From Crambe crambe (lineage: Eukaryota > Porifera > Demospongiae > Poecilosclerida > Crambeidae): DNA of 64,000 nucleotides. Numbering within the stretch: the stretch's first letter is position 1; each line of letters starts with the position of its first letter. Below the pieces are notes generated by a model. That model ran no database searches. It had not been told where the DNA came from and saw nothing but the letters and a program-made list of their open reading frames with translations. Shown here in pieces: positions 21,642 through 32,211 of the stretch. Position numbers and translations under genes: made by a program. Location: positions 2,355,001 through 2,419,000 of the forward strand of contig OZ004584.1 of NCBI GenBank assembly GCA_963924555.1, read 5' to 3'.

Positions 21642-24600
21642 TGGACACTTTAATTCTTGCAAAATCTTAATTACCCCATGAAAATTTGCCACTATACAGT
21701 ATAATCACTATAGCTGGTCTTTTTATTGTAGCTACACCTTACTCTCTAGAAATCTCAGTTATTTTTAGTGGTTCACTAGAACATGCAGTGCACAGCCACA
21801 GTCAATGGTACATAGCCATTAATAGTTTCATTATGGGTTTCTTGACTTCATAGCTATGTTCATTTTTTTTATTCATGATAGCTATTCATTAATATTAGCT
21901 ATAGTCCTTTCTGAAGATGAGGATCATCCTGGAGTTATCATTACTGAACATCAAAGAGTGGAAGAGATTACATGTGCAGGGAAAGTAATTGACCTTGAAG
22001 ATGATATCGGACTCTCTATTGTCATCCATGCCGACTCTATTTCAAAAGATGAGTCATTAGACCTGATGATTCAGCCAAGTTTTAGCGGACCTTTTGAGAT
22101 GCCTGATGATATAGAGCCCACTAGTCCTGCATATCTGATTGAAGCAAGAAAGAAAATCCATTTGAAGAAGCCACTTTCAGTAAGAATGAAGCATTACGCT
22201 GGTGATCAGATGAAAGAAAAAAATGGTATTCCTGAGAGCTAGTTCAGACCCTGAATACAGGGGTTCCGAGCCGGTATATGTCTTCAAGGAAGTTGAAGAT
22301 GCTATGGGAAGATTCAACAATGACGGAAGTCAAACCGGAGAGATAGAACTTCAAAAATTTAGTTGGTGGAGAATTGGAGGGAAAAAAATAAAAGGTAGCT
22401 AGCTACAATTCTTCTCTTTCCTAATAGAAATCATAGATTATAATTATTATAAATATTAATCTCTAGGTTAGATTCAGTATTCTGCACGACTTTATAAAGC
22501 ACTGAGTGCTTCAAATCTCACTGCCGTATTTTGCATTTGTCCTTATCATCGTTATTACATAAAGGTACATATGTGTTATCATAATATATACAACAAGTAA
22601 GGGAAAAAGCATTTCGTGAAATGAAAAAAGATGTAGGGATGACCACTGCACAAAAAAGTAAGGAAACAAGAAGGATGGAATCTTTGTTCTGTATATCCAG
22701 CCAACAATCCCTACATATATGTCGGGTAGCTTCAGATTATAGTGTAGTAATGTACGTACATGTAGGGATTGTTGGCTGGATATACAGAACAAAGATTCCA
22801 TCCTTCTTGTTTCCTTACTTTTTTGTGCAGTGGTCATCCCTACATCTTTTTTCATTTCACGAAATGCTTTTTCCCTTACTTGTTCCTGGTCTTTTTTTCC
22901 TCTCTTTTATGGTTTTAGCTATGTATAGAGTTCATTCTTCTATGTGTATGCAGGGACAGATGAAAGAAGAATAGTTCTCCAATAGCATACCAGCCCAATC
23001 ACTATCAACGAGTCAAGGTGGAGGTAGAAGATGCTGAAATAGAGTCTACCTTGTTGAATCTAAATCCCCGAGTCGATACAGTAGTCTATCATCATCATCA
23101 TCATTATTCTAGCTACATATACCTATACCTAGCTAGCTAGCTAGCTAGAGGCAGCTGAATAATATTATAATTTCGAATAATTGGATATCAAATACATGCG
23201 CATGCGTATTATAGAAAAGATGGCTTCCTAATTGAATTAGTCGAGTGCTGTGCTCCTTAGTGTCTCCTTTTTCGTCGACTCTTTCGAGGATCAACGAGTA
23301 GAAAAGATCGTAGTTCGTAGAATTTGGAGTGGATTTGTCCAGAAATCATAGCTGTAGCTTGAGTGGTTCGAGAGATATGGTTGTCTAAGAAGAATAATAA
23401 TAAGAAGAAGAATAATAATAATAATAATAGAGAAGAAGAATATAGCGATTTACCTGCTTGCCGTATTTCTGAAACGGTAAGCTCCCTGGTCCTGAAACTT
23501 GGTCTGCACATCGTAGTAGGCTCTAGTAGGCTGGATAATCATTCACAGTAGCTATTATTAGGTCTAAGTGGGGGAACTGGAATTTCACTTTTGTATTAGT
23601 CTATAGGCGGCGCGCGCGGCCGTACGAGTCATCCCTACATAGAGAGTGCTACCGCACTCTCTGATTAAGAAATAATATAGCTACTTTTCAATCATGCATG
23701 ACAATTATTGTTACTTCTTTTATACAGTATTGTGATAAATACATTGCTAAGAATTATTCTGGAATGATACAAAAGGCCGAAGGTTGCACTGTGTACAATG
23801 GAGTGACTATTGTGTCTGATACTGTTACTCTTGCTAAAGGGAAAGCAACCAAATGCTCAATGGATAAATCAGAAGTAAGCAGCCACTTGCATTATAATAT
23901 TATTATACTGGTATCATTGCGAAATTATGAAATTATAATAATAATCTCAGAACTAATGATGCAAGAGCTATGTATTTGATTTTTTATTATGATATTCACC
24001 CTCAGATTTCTAAGGCAGAAATTTCCCTCCCACTGATAGAAGGCAAAAAAGCTTCTAAGATATCAGATTACCCTCCTAGAATCTACATTACTCAAAGTAG
24101 TGATGCTGGATCAGAGCCTCTAGTTTTGAATGTGATTGGACTTGATAAGAAATGTACATTTGAGATACCTATTCCAAGTATGTTTTATATTGCATGGCTC
24201 AAATCCCAATTTTTTTCATAATGACTTAATTGTAGTTCATAAGAATTCAAGTCCAGCATATCGTGGCACCATAAAGAGTGAGTATAGCTAACTAGCTAAC
24301 ATTCCAATGAGTTAGTAATTGTCCCTGTTAAAATTCATCTTGGCCACTTAGCTACACATAGCTAGCTAGTTCATGATTACTATAGGCTGTAAGGATAGTC
24401 TAACCATCATAGAATGCATTACTGAAGATATAGAGATAATTTTTTATACAAGCATGCATGTTTGAGATTTGATTTCTATACCTGTACAATGTCATATCTT
24501 GTGTATAGATCCCCATGAAGTGAGGTCAGCTCTAATAGACATAGTCAAGGAATGGAAAGACCTTGGAGAAGTTCTGGGGTTGCCATATTCAGATATTGAA

Positions 24601-24783
24601 GCCATAAAGGAAAACAACCCCAATAATGTCAAGCAGTGTCTGAATGATGTGATTGATGGATGGTTCAAGATGAAAGGGAAGCAGCCACCATCATGGTACA
24701 ACCTCTGCTTAGCTCTTCAACACCCTTTGGTCGATCGCAAAGATGTGGCATTGTGTATTGAGGAACATTATATACAGACTTAA
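20567..24783 (+). CDS. Ankyrin-ZU5-UPA-Death protein gene, with frame breaks
   Basis: Exons: ankyrin region 20567-21565; ZU5 21905-22393; 22467-22564; 23726-23876; 24004-24178; 24237-24279; Death domain 24509-24783. ZU5-UPA-Death is the intracellular plan of ankyrins, UNC5 and PIDD; with an ankyrin-repeat N-terminus the product is probably a cytosolic scaffold acting through Death-domain contacts. Three breaks are seen: a stop at 20708 with the frame resuming at 20706; an 11-nt gap near 20965 compared with neighbouring repeats; and a shift at an A7 run (22217-22223). Either the gene is decaying or the assembly has indel errors. A composite mobile element fills the intron at 22592-23665. Confidence 0.65.
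20750..21565 (+). CDS. Ankyrin repeats, near-identical array
   Basis: About eight 33-residue repeats of the form SSLMIASQNGHTETVALLLQNGAHVNMQENNG, given here by key residues: SLMIASQ, GHTET, LLLQNGAHV. The 99-bp DNA units are almost identical, so expansion or gene conversion was recent. The exon ends at a GTGAGT donor; the homologous site in the downstream copy is GCAAGT. Confidence 0.8.
21905..22393 (+). CDS. ZU5 domain exon
   Basis: VIDLEDDIGLSIVIHADSIS, then FEMPDDIEPTSPAYLIEA and KKPLSVRMKHYAG match the ZU5 layout (beta-rich, f.lP...SP.Y...P). After the A7 run the domain resumes in another frame: MVFLRASSDPEYRG and EIELQKFSWWRIGG. Phase-1 junction with the ankyrin exon. Confidence 0.65.
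22467..24279 (+). CDS. UPA-like region in four exons
   Basis: 22467-22564 (QYSARLYKALSASNLTAV), 23726-23876 (MIQKAEGCTVYNGVTIVSDT), 24004-24178 (HPQISKAEISLPLIEG; PLVLNVIGLDKKCTFEIPI) and 24237-24279. Its place between ZU5 and Death, and beta-rich composition, fit a UPA domain; the assignment is partly positional. The first intron is occupied by the 22592-23665 element. Confidence 0.5.
22592..23665 (+). mobile_element. Composite foldback/hairpin element, family A, full-length copy A1
   Basis: Order: 293-bp foldback (22592-22884, core TAAGGGAAAAAGCATTTCG); body with AGCTAGCT run and GCGCATGCG; AAT microsatellite (about 23390-23428); 240-bp module (CAGCGATTTACCTGC-like, GGCGGCGCGCGCGGCC); 3' hairpin AGAGAGTGC-TACC-GCACTCTCT ending GAT. 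Subterminal ATGTAGGGATGAC near the left end pairs with GTCATCCCTACAT before the hairpin. The decayed gene copy at 25783-27965 has no insertion at the matching site. Confidence 0.8.
24509..24783 (+). CDS. Death domain exon
   Basis: DPHEVRSALIDIVKEWKDLG, LGLPYSDIEAIKENNP, CLNDVIDGWFKMKGK, PSWYNLCLALQHP: six-helix Death-domain pattern (W-x-x-L, I-E-x-I, W). Ends EEHYIQT-stop. Confidence 0.8.
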
Positions 24784-25101
24784 TAAGCACGCCATTGGCA
24801 ATATTTGTGATGAACTCTGGACCTTTATGTTTAACACCTCATGTTTGTAGCTTAATTGTCATTTTCTGTATGAAGTTAAAAATTGTATCATTCTTGTGTG
24901 CTTGTGAATCTTGGTTTGTGTTAAGGCGGCGGGTATGTGTTTGCTCATGAATAATTCATGAGTTAATGAGGCGAGTAGTTGCACTGACTATGAGATGATC
25001 AACAGTTTCAGCATTCTTACTCTACAACTGAGGGCAAATCAGACACTCGATAACACTACCGTTGCAGAGAAACTCAACCGCTAAGCAGCCATACCTCGAT
25101 C
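24784..25101. other. 3' flank of the Death-domain gene, no gene seen
   Basis: Contains a small palindromic stretch (CATGAATAATTCATGAG near 24947) and possible polyadenylation-type AT-rich sequence. Nothing else supported. Confidence 0.4.
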
Positions 25102-25213
25102 GATTTTTTGACGTCAATTTTCTCGGCCCTGCCCACTGGTTCATATAATAAGAAAAAGTACAAAATACGGTCAGCACATGGCTGCAGTTTGAGAAAATTG
25201 ACGTCAAAAAATC
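25102..25213. repeat. 112-bp perfect inverted-repeat element
   Basis: Perfect 23-bp arms: 25102-25124 (GATTTTTTGACGTCAATTTT...) and 25191-25213. Likely a small MITE. Each arm contains GACGTCA. Confidence 0.75.
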
Positions 25214-25231
25214 CTAGCTAGCTAGCTAGCT

Positions 25232-25771
25232 CTAGATAATGATGATAGACTACTGTATCGGCTCGGGGATTTACGGTAGACTCTATTTCAGCATCTTCCT
25301 TCGACCTCCAAGTATATCTCAACAATAACACAACACCTTGACTCGTTGATAATGATTGGGCTGGTATGCTGAGAACTATTGGAGAACTATTCTTCTTTCA
25401 TCTGTCCCTGCATACACATAGAAGAATGAACTCTATACATAGCTAAAACCATAAAAGAGAGGAAAAAAGACCAGGAACAAGTAAGGGAAAAAGCATTTCG
25501 TGAAATGAAAAAAGATGTAGGGATGACCACTGCTCAAAAAAGTAAGGAAACAAGAAGGATGGAAATGGGATCAATCTTTGTTCTGTATATCCAGCCAACA
25601 ATCCCTACATATACATACATTACCTGAAGCTACCCGACGTATATGTAGGGATTGTTGGCTGGATATACAGAACAAAGATTGATCCCATTTCCATCCTTCT
25701 TGTTTCCTTACTTTTTTGAGCAGTGGTCATCCCAACATCTTTTTTCATTTCACGAAATGCTTTTTCCCTTA
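25232..25771 (-). mobile_element. Family A element, partial copy A2 with foldback
   Basis: Body in reverse orientation (25232-25476) and a 295-bp foldback (25477-25771). The module and hairpin end are missing. Its loop keeps the uninterrupted GAAGCTACCCGACGTATATG, the empty-site counterpart of the Gypsy insertion at 32824. Confidence 0.75.
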
Positions 25772-25782
25772 TATAATATAAT

Positions 25783-27965
25783 GGTGCTGATGTTGATATG
25801 AAAGATAAGAAGGGGACGTCTTCTCTGATGTTTGCAAGTATAAACGGGTATATTGAAATAGTTGCTCTACTGCTTCAAAATGGTGGACACGTTAATATGC
25901 AAGATAATGATAGATTTTCTTCTTTAATGATTGCATGTCAAAATGGACACACCGAAACAGTTGCTCTACTGATTCAGAATGGGGCACACGTTAATATGCA
26001 AAATAACAATGGACAGTCTTCTTTGATGATTGCAAGCCAAAGTGGACATATTGGCACAATCACTCTGCTCTGTCAATATGGTGGTGCTAATTCAAGTACA
26101 GCTGATGTTGGTGTAGAGAAAGTCGGAGAAAATGAATGCAAGTTCAAGATACCTTAGCTATATATTGGGAAATTTTCGTGTGATATATAGCTAAAAGTGG
26201 AAATTAATGCACTAGGTTCACACTTCAATTTTTAAAAAAATGTTACCCCATGAAAATATGCCACTATAGCTACAATAATCATTATACGTAGCTGGCCTTT
26301 TAATTGTTGCTAAGTTAATGTTTTCCCTTACTTTTTTTGTGTGTTCACTAGCTAGAACAGTGCACAGCCATATAGCTAGTCATGAAGCATAATTTTATTC
26401 ATGACATTCAGATATTTATTAAAATTAGTTATAGTCTTTTCTGAAGATGAGGATCATCCTGGAGTTATCATTACTGAACATCAAAAAATTATATACATGT
26501 GCAGGAAAAGTAATCGATCGTGAAGATGATATCGTGATGATTCAGCCGAGTTTTAGCAGGATGCCTGATGATATACTGGTGGAGAATTGGAGGGAAAAAG
26601 ATAAAAAAAAAGCTATAGAGCCATAATTCTTTCCTTTCCCCATAGAAATCTGGCTAGTTATTATGAATAATTATTATAAATATTAATCTCTACGTCAGAT
26701 TCAGTATTCTGCACAACTTTATAAAGTGTCCTTATTATCATTGTTATTACATAAAGGTTAACATAATTAAGAAATAGCTACTTTTCAATCATGCATGAAG
26801 GAGCTAGCTATTATTATTTTATACAGTAGCGTAAGCCGCCAACTATCGACCATAAGTTGTACCTCGCACCATATCTCCCTCACCGATGGTCGTCAAAGTC
26901 TCAAACAACAACCATAGGAAAGATAATTTCATCCTCTATAAAGTCATATAAATTATTTGTCTCATAATTGGATACAAATTTTGCTATGCTGAATCTACTA
27001 CGTCAAGTATGAAATCATTTATCGACCACCGACACCAATTTTCGACGACCCGTTGAAAATCATAATATCAATCATCGTCCGTTCCATTCTTTCTTTCAGT
27101 TTTGCTCCACTACATGTTAGGGCCCTTAAAAAGATACTTTTATACTACTTTATGCTATAAAATACATCATCATAATAAATTTTATAAAAAATGAACAAAG
27201 CATTTCTACCATAAACTGCTTCACAATTTAACGGTGGAATGGAACTGCTGCAGAAGCTCTCCTTTTTGTTGAATTCTGGTGATACTTTTCAGAGACAGTC
27301 TTCATTGGTCTGTGTTTCATATTCCTACAGAATCCAGTCATAATCTATCCATACATCCTCACTAAACAAGCACCAAATTCGACTTTAAGTCTATAGCTTT
27401 CGTACCTTTTAAGCGATCTTCCGGAGCCATGGCGATAGGTAACGTGAGCTAGTAACTTACTTTCATACTGCAGTTGATAAATACGTGCTGTTGAAGTCCT
27501 GTTTTCTCTCTAGAGCTTGTAAGTTTTTCCCATATATTTTTCAATGCAGCCATTTTTTTAAACTCCGTTTACGTTTGTTTACTACCGTAGACTTTCCGTA
27601 TACTATGTAGTCGATAATTGGTGCTGCCAAGGTCGATAATACGTACTGGTCGATAATCGGCGGCTTACGCTATTACATTGCTCCGGAATGACACAAAAGG
27701 CCGAAGGTTGCACTGTGTACAATGGAGTGACTATTGTATCTGATACTGTTACTCTTGCTAAAGGGAAAACAACTAAATGCTCAATGGATAAATCAGAAGT
27801 AAATATTATTATGATGCAGGATGATATTCACCCTCAGATTTCTAAGGCAGAAATTCCCCTCCCACTGATAGGCAAAAAAGCTTCAAGAATACCAGATTAC
27901 CCTCCTAGAATCTACATTACATGATGCTGGATCAGAGCCTCTTGTTTTGAGTGTGATTGGAGAAT
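25783..27965 (+). pseudogene. Decayed tandem copy of the ankyrin-ZU5-UPA gene
   Basis: Ankyrin repeats (25783-26157) end in ENECKFKIP-stop because the splice donor is GC instead of GT. The ZU5 remnant (about 26430-26600) is shortened and frame-broken. The UPA remnant (27675-27965) follows a MITE inserted in the exon at 26829-27670. No Death domain. Sequence is close to the upstream gene, so duplication was fairly recent. It ends abruptly at TCAGAGAATGCACTCTCT, a mobile-element head. Confidence 0.75.
26829..27670. mobile_element. TA-flanked MITE, copy 2
   Basis: 842 bp, ends GCGTAAGCCGCC and GGCGGCTTACGC, TA at each flank. The intact paralogous exon reads ATACAGTATTGTG, which identifies the TA target. 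Confidence 0.8.
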
Positions 27966-28080
27966 ATATGTACATTTGAGATACTTATTCCAAGTATCAG
28001 AGAATGCACTCTCTAAGTAGGGATGGCAGGTCAAAGTCCATAGGACTGTATAAACAAAAAACTCTTCCTTCTCTTCTACC

Positions 28081-28172
28081 TACGGTGGCCGAGGAGGGCC
28101 ATTCCATTTCCATTCTGTGATTCCATTCTGTAATTTCCATTCTGTAACTTCCATTTCCATTCTGTAATTTCC
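28081..28172. repeat. CATTCTGTAATTTC minisatellite
   Basis: Degenerate repeats of CATTCTGTAATTTC/CATTTC after GGCCGAGGAGGGCCATTCC. The reverse-complement arrangement occurs at 57225-57320. Confidence 0.7.
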
Positions 28173-28211
28173 ACATGCTCGCGATCGCTCGGATGACGAT
28201 GCGCATGCGTA

Positions 28212-28275
28212 GTCTGGCGTAGCGGCGACCCTTACCAACCCAAGGGGAGAATCGAGGGTCGCCGCTACGCCAGAC
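28212..28275. repeat. Perfect 21-bp CpG-rich palindrome upstream of an exon
   Basis: Arms GTCTGGCGTAGCGGCGACCC(T) at 28212-28232 and the exact complement at 28255-28275, 22-nt loop. GCGCATGCG lies on both outer sides. About 30 bp upstream of the ATG at 28305. Confidence 0.75.
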
Positions 28276-28304
28276 CAGCGCATGCGAATTTTTATTTTGC
28301 CATC

Positions 28305-28376
28305 ATGGGTGATAGTGATCAAGATCAGAGGGGACTAGTACTGTCTCCAGTGACACAGTTTCTTCAGGAAATCAAT
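28305..28376 (+). CDS. Putative first exon of the kinase-domain gene
   Basis: ATG opens 24 codons, MGDSDQDQRGLVLSP then VTQFLQEIN, ending in phase 0 at a perfect GTAAGT donor. Linking it to downstream exons is inference; the next exon could not be joined with certainty (28437-28531 and 28540-28880 have short open stretches with stops). Confidence 0.35.
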
Positions 28377-28946
28377 GTAAGTCCGTAGCTCTAAAGTCTT
28401 ATTTTTACCGTTTTAATACACAGCGATTTTGAAGTAGCATTGCCAAGGCTAGAACCAAGCGTTCTGCTGCAGTAACTAAAAAGAAGGCTAAAATTACCGA
28501 GAAGACCTTCGAGGAAACCTCTGGGCAATAAGCTGGCTAATTATAACTGTTCCAAAATTAGCTTCCAATTGGGAGAATGTACTACTGCTGTAAGCGCAGC
28601 AGTGGGATCATGGAGAAGGTGCCTGCAAAGAGTATTGTTTTTCACAGAGACTGTTCTCATGAATGAATGCTAGAAAAATGCAAATCCGTTTATTCTGATG
28701 AAAAAATAAAGGGGGCTGAATTTTATATTGCTGACTCAAGAGGTGCAGCGATATATGTAGTACGATTCAATTGGATTCTGATGGCAATGATAAAGAGGTT
28801 ACCTGGACACTGAGCCGGTATATGTCATTATCTAACATGAAGTTCCCGTCGAAAGCACAATTTTGTTGTGTTCGTAAAGGTAAAGGGTCTTTTACCCTCC
28901 ATAGCAGGATAAAGTGCAGTACATTTGCAATTTGCATGCATGGAAT
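28377..28946 (+). pseudogene. Uncertain coding remnants between first exon and mobile element
   Basis: Short open stretches: IAKARTKRSAAVTKKKAK (about 28438-28528), EFYIADSRGAAIYVVRF (about 28719-28770), DKEVTWTLSRYMSLSNMKF to FCCVRK (about 28790-28880, followed by GTAAAG). They lie in different frames with stops between and match no family I recognise. Confidence 0.25.
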
Positions 28947-29177
28947 ATCAGAGAGTGCGTTAGCACTCTCTAAGTAGGGATGGCAGGTCAAAGTCCATAG
29001 GACAGTATAAACTAAAAACTCTTCTTTCTCTTCTACCCTTACTCTACAGGTTCTCAGAAGGCTACAGTGAATTATTATATCTACAAAGAAGAGAGGAGAA
29101 TGTTCAAAAGCCAAAAATTCATTCGCCAACATAAGAAAAAAACGAGTTCTAAAATTGACTTTTCGTTCTTTTTCTTT
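28947..29177 (-). mobile_element. Family C head module, partial tandem copy
   Basis: Starts with the hairpin ATCAGAGAGTGC-GTTA-GCACTCTCT and repeats the first 230 bp of the element that follows, ending exactly where the AAT microsatellite would begin. End-to-end tandem arrangement. Confidence 0.75.
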
Positions 29178-30903
29178 ATCAGAGAGTGCGGTAGCACTCT
29201 CTAAGTAGGGATGGCAGGTCAAAGTCCATAGGACAGTATAAACTAAAAACTCTTCTTTCTCTTCTACCCTTACTCTACAGGTTCTCAGAAGGCTACAGTG
29301 AATTATTATATCTACAAAGAAGAGAGGAGAATGTTCAAAAGCCAAAAATTCATTCGCCAACATAAGAAAAAAACGAGTTCTAAAATTGACTTTTCGTTCT
29401 TTTTCTTTATAATAATAATAATAAGGATAATAATAATAATAATAAGATCGACGTACCGACTTACTGGCTATAGTCATCAAAATTCTGCTTTGGCCATCTG
29501 TTAGAGCGGCACCTAGAGGCTGATCTTTTGCTATTAGTTTTGACTAAGGCTCTACTTCACTATTCGATAGCACTCGGAACACAGCTGCTAATCTTTCTAC
29601 GCCATTTTGGAGGGGGCGGGGCTTATGGGCGGAGCCACGTAAGCTTAAGTTTAGCTATAGCCAAGGTCTTCATTCATTATCTGATGATGTTCCAGTCACT
29701 CCTTGCTGAATTACAGTACAGATGCTCATCCTATAGTAGCATTATAGCCAGTACTTGGCTGTAGTGTAGTCAGCTCACTTCACCATGCCGTGTACATGTC
29801 ATTTACATTGCTCTTGCTGTAAAGTTTTATATCAACAAAACTTAAATAGCTAAACAAATTCTTCAACCAGAGACACTGTATGTACCTACAAAAGAGGTTT
29901 ATGTAGAGCTGGCTTTGTATAGTACTGTACTGTAGCCTCCCTCATTCAACTTCAAGCACTAAGAAAAAGGATAGAAACAAGTGAGCGTAAAAAATAAAAA
30001 GGTTAAGTAGGGATAGCCTAAAATCTAGCTGGGCTATCTATAATGTGCTGCAGCCTCGTATGAAAAAAATCTTTGCGATATTACCTCATAAAAGGGGTGG
30101 GGCAATTAATAGCAGTTCTCCTCATATAACACCTGCACAGGATGTGGGCATTTGATGGCATCCACTATTATGATCACTACACCAAATGCATAAACTCCCC
30201 ATACTCCTCCCTCAAGCAAGACATACGTACCATCTCAATAATTATTTCAGTGATCACATATGTAACAATTAGCTAATGCTGTTCACTTTTTAAAATGTTC
30301 ACTCCTTTCAGTACTCCATTACACTGCAGATGATCATCCTTCAAACTCTCCTCCCTGAACAGAATGAAATACTGATCATTAAATAAATTTAGTTCAATCA
30401 AGGAAGCCTTTAGTGTCTATCAATTTTCATAATCACAAAGAAAAAGAATGCAAACAAGTGAATGCAAAAAATTTCTTCGAAATAAGAATGTGAAGTAGGG
30501 ATGCTATTATAACTGCAGCTTCATTATGAAAACCAAGTACTGCAGCATCGAAGCAGTATGGCCCAAAAATCTAGCTGGAATATGTATTATAACTGCATGC
30601 AAGAGAGTGAACTTAGTGAAGTGACCCTTACCCATCATCAAGTACGAGATACTATTCCTACTTCACTCCCTTGGCCCTTGATCATGGGAGTGAAGTAGGA
30701 ATAGTATCTTGTAATTGATGATGGGTAAGGGTCACTTCACTAAGTTCACTCTCTTGCATGCAGTTATAATGCATATTCCAGCTAGATTTTTGGGCCATAC
30801 TGCTTCGATGCTGCAGTACTTGGTTTTCATAATGAAGCTGCAGTTATAACAGCATCCCTACTTCACATTTTTATTTCGAAGAAATTTTTTGCATTCACTT
30901 GTT
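29178..30903 (-). mobile_element. Composite hairpin/foldback element, family C, copy 2
   Basis: 1726 bp, near-identical to 5842-7531: hairpin head, AAT microsatellite (about 29410-29443), body, then a foldback (about 30447-30903) with arms more complete than in copy 1. Ends CACTTGTT like copy 1; flanks differ. Confidence 0.75.
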
Positions 30904-31137
30904 AACCAAGTGTTACCGGAGACTTGGATTCTCATGACGTCCCCACCTACATCAATTTTTTTTGAGACTGCACCCAAGAATCTATAGTTTAGACACAAAC
31001 AACACTTGCATGAAAAGAATATAGACCACCATGCACACACATGATGAGAATCTGTGTAGTCCAATATCTAGAGTAAACCGTGCTCATGCAGTTTTATTCT
31101 AAACTTAATAACTCTGTTTACGACTAAAAATATGAAT

Positions 31138-31380
31138 AGATATTATTGAAGAGAGGACCCAAGTATTAGTAGCCAAGGTGGAGAGCCAGTCATGCGTACT
31201 GAGGGACCTGAAACTGTACCTATAGAACATGAAGAAGTCATTACTACCTACCAACCTCAGCAAGAGTGTTCATCACCCCTAGCACCTACCAAAGAGAGCT
31301 CACCACTTACAGAATTGGACCTTCAAGAAATGCTGCAATGTAGGTTGGAGAAAATTAATCATGACCATAGACAAGGTGTG
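31138..31380 (+). CDS. Possible exon upstream of the kinase domain
   Basis: Open from before 31192: GPETVPIEHEEVITTYQP, PLAPTKESSPLTELDL and EMLQCRLEKINHDHRQG, ending near GTGTGTA. Low complexity, P/E/S/T-rich linker-like. No domain recognised. Confidence 0.3.
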
Positions 31381-31727
31381 TATAGAAACTCAGTAATCAC
31401 AGGATAGCTAATTCAATTTCCATACTATAATTACTTCTTAAATAACTTGAAATTTCTATGGTACTTTTATGTAACTGTTTTCTTTAGGTTCCCATTTTCA
31501 GCCTATGTTTCTAAGCAGCAGGAAGAGTAAGTATTGAGAATCCTACAGTTTTGCAACCTGGCAAGATCAGCAGAACACTTTGAGGCATGTAGATGAGGAT
31601 GTGGGGTGTATGGATATTCAACATCAAAGTGAATTTGGCAATAGGATTTCTCCTGATAATCCATGCCACTATGATGGTATTTATTTCAGTGGAATTGAGT
31701 AATGAATTAATACTCAACTTAGCTACT

Positions 31728-32090
31728 TGCTCGTTTTACTGGATGGAAAGGAGAGTATTGAATTTAGTTTTGCTGAACTGAATACTGACACTGGCTCCGT
31801 TAGCTACGCTAAACCTATAGAAGGTATATGTAATACTGCATGTTCTAATCAAGGACTGATTTCAGGTGAAACCCTAGAAATCTGGACCGGCTCTCACATT
31901 GGGGCTGAATAACATGTTGCCATATTAGCTGTTGTTGTCAAAGGCGGTTATTATTCTATTGCTAAGTATCAGTGGTGGCATGATTTACGAGGAGAAACAG
32001 AAACATATCCTATTATCTATGCTGCAAAAAGAGGATCCTTTTTGTGTGAAGTCGAAGTGAACTTACATTCAGCTTCAGTATCAAAGGTAT
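31728..32090 (+). CDS. Possible Ig-like exon(s) of the kinase gene
   Basis: Reads VLLDGKESIEFSFAELN, then CSNQGLISGETLEIWTG, and after a frame or exon change KYQWWHDLRGETETYP and SFLCEVEVNLHSASVSK, ending at GTATAAAG (32091). The W and C spacing suggest an Ig-like fold, but this is weak. Confidence 0.3.
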
Positions 32091-32146
32091 AAAGAATTTG
32101 CCATGTCATTAATTTTACATCTAGCTATTATAGGACAGGATGATGA

Positions 32147-32211
32147 CTGTTGGATCATTGAACCACCACAGAGTCTCAAGTTGAGACCTTGTGGTGGTTC
32201 AATGATCCAAC
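32147..32211. repeat. Perfect inverted repeat with 21-bp arms in a candidate exon
   Basis: TTGGATCATTGAACCACCAC(A) and its exact complement, separated by a short spacer that itself contains TCTCAA/TTGAGA. Lies in an open stretch (DDDCWIIEPPQSLKL). Confidence 0.8.

Noticed and set aside
22511..22974. ORFs of about 115 codons on both strands with identical N-termini (same at 38782, 53380, 53690)
   Set aside because: Both strands give the same peptide because the DNA is a palindrome.
28767..29480. 237-codon minus ORF with an internal repeated block
   Set aside because: It runs through two tandem mobile-element modules; the repetition comes from the DNA repeat and no domain is visible.
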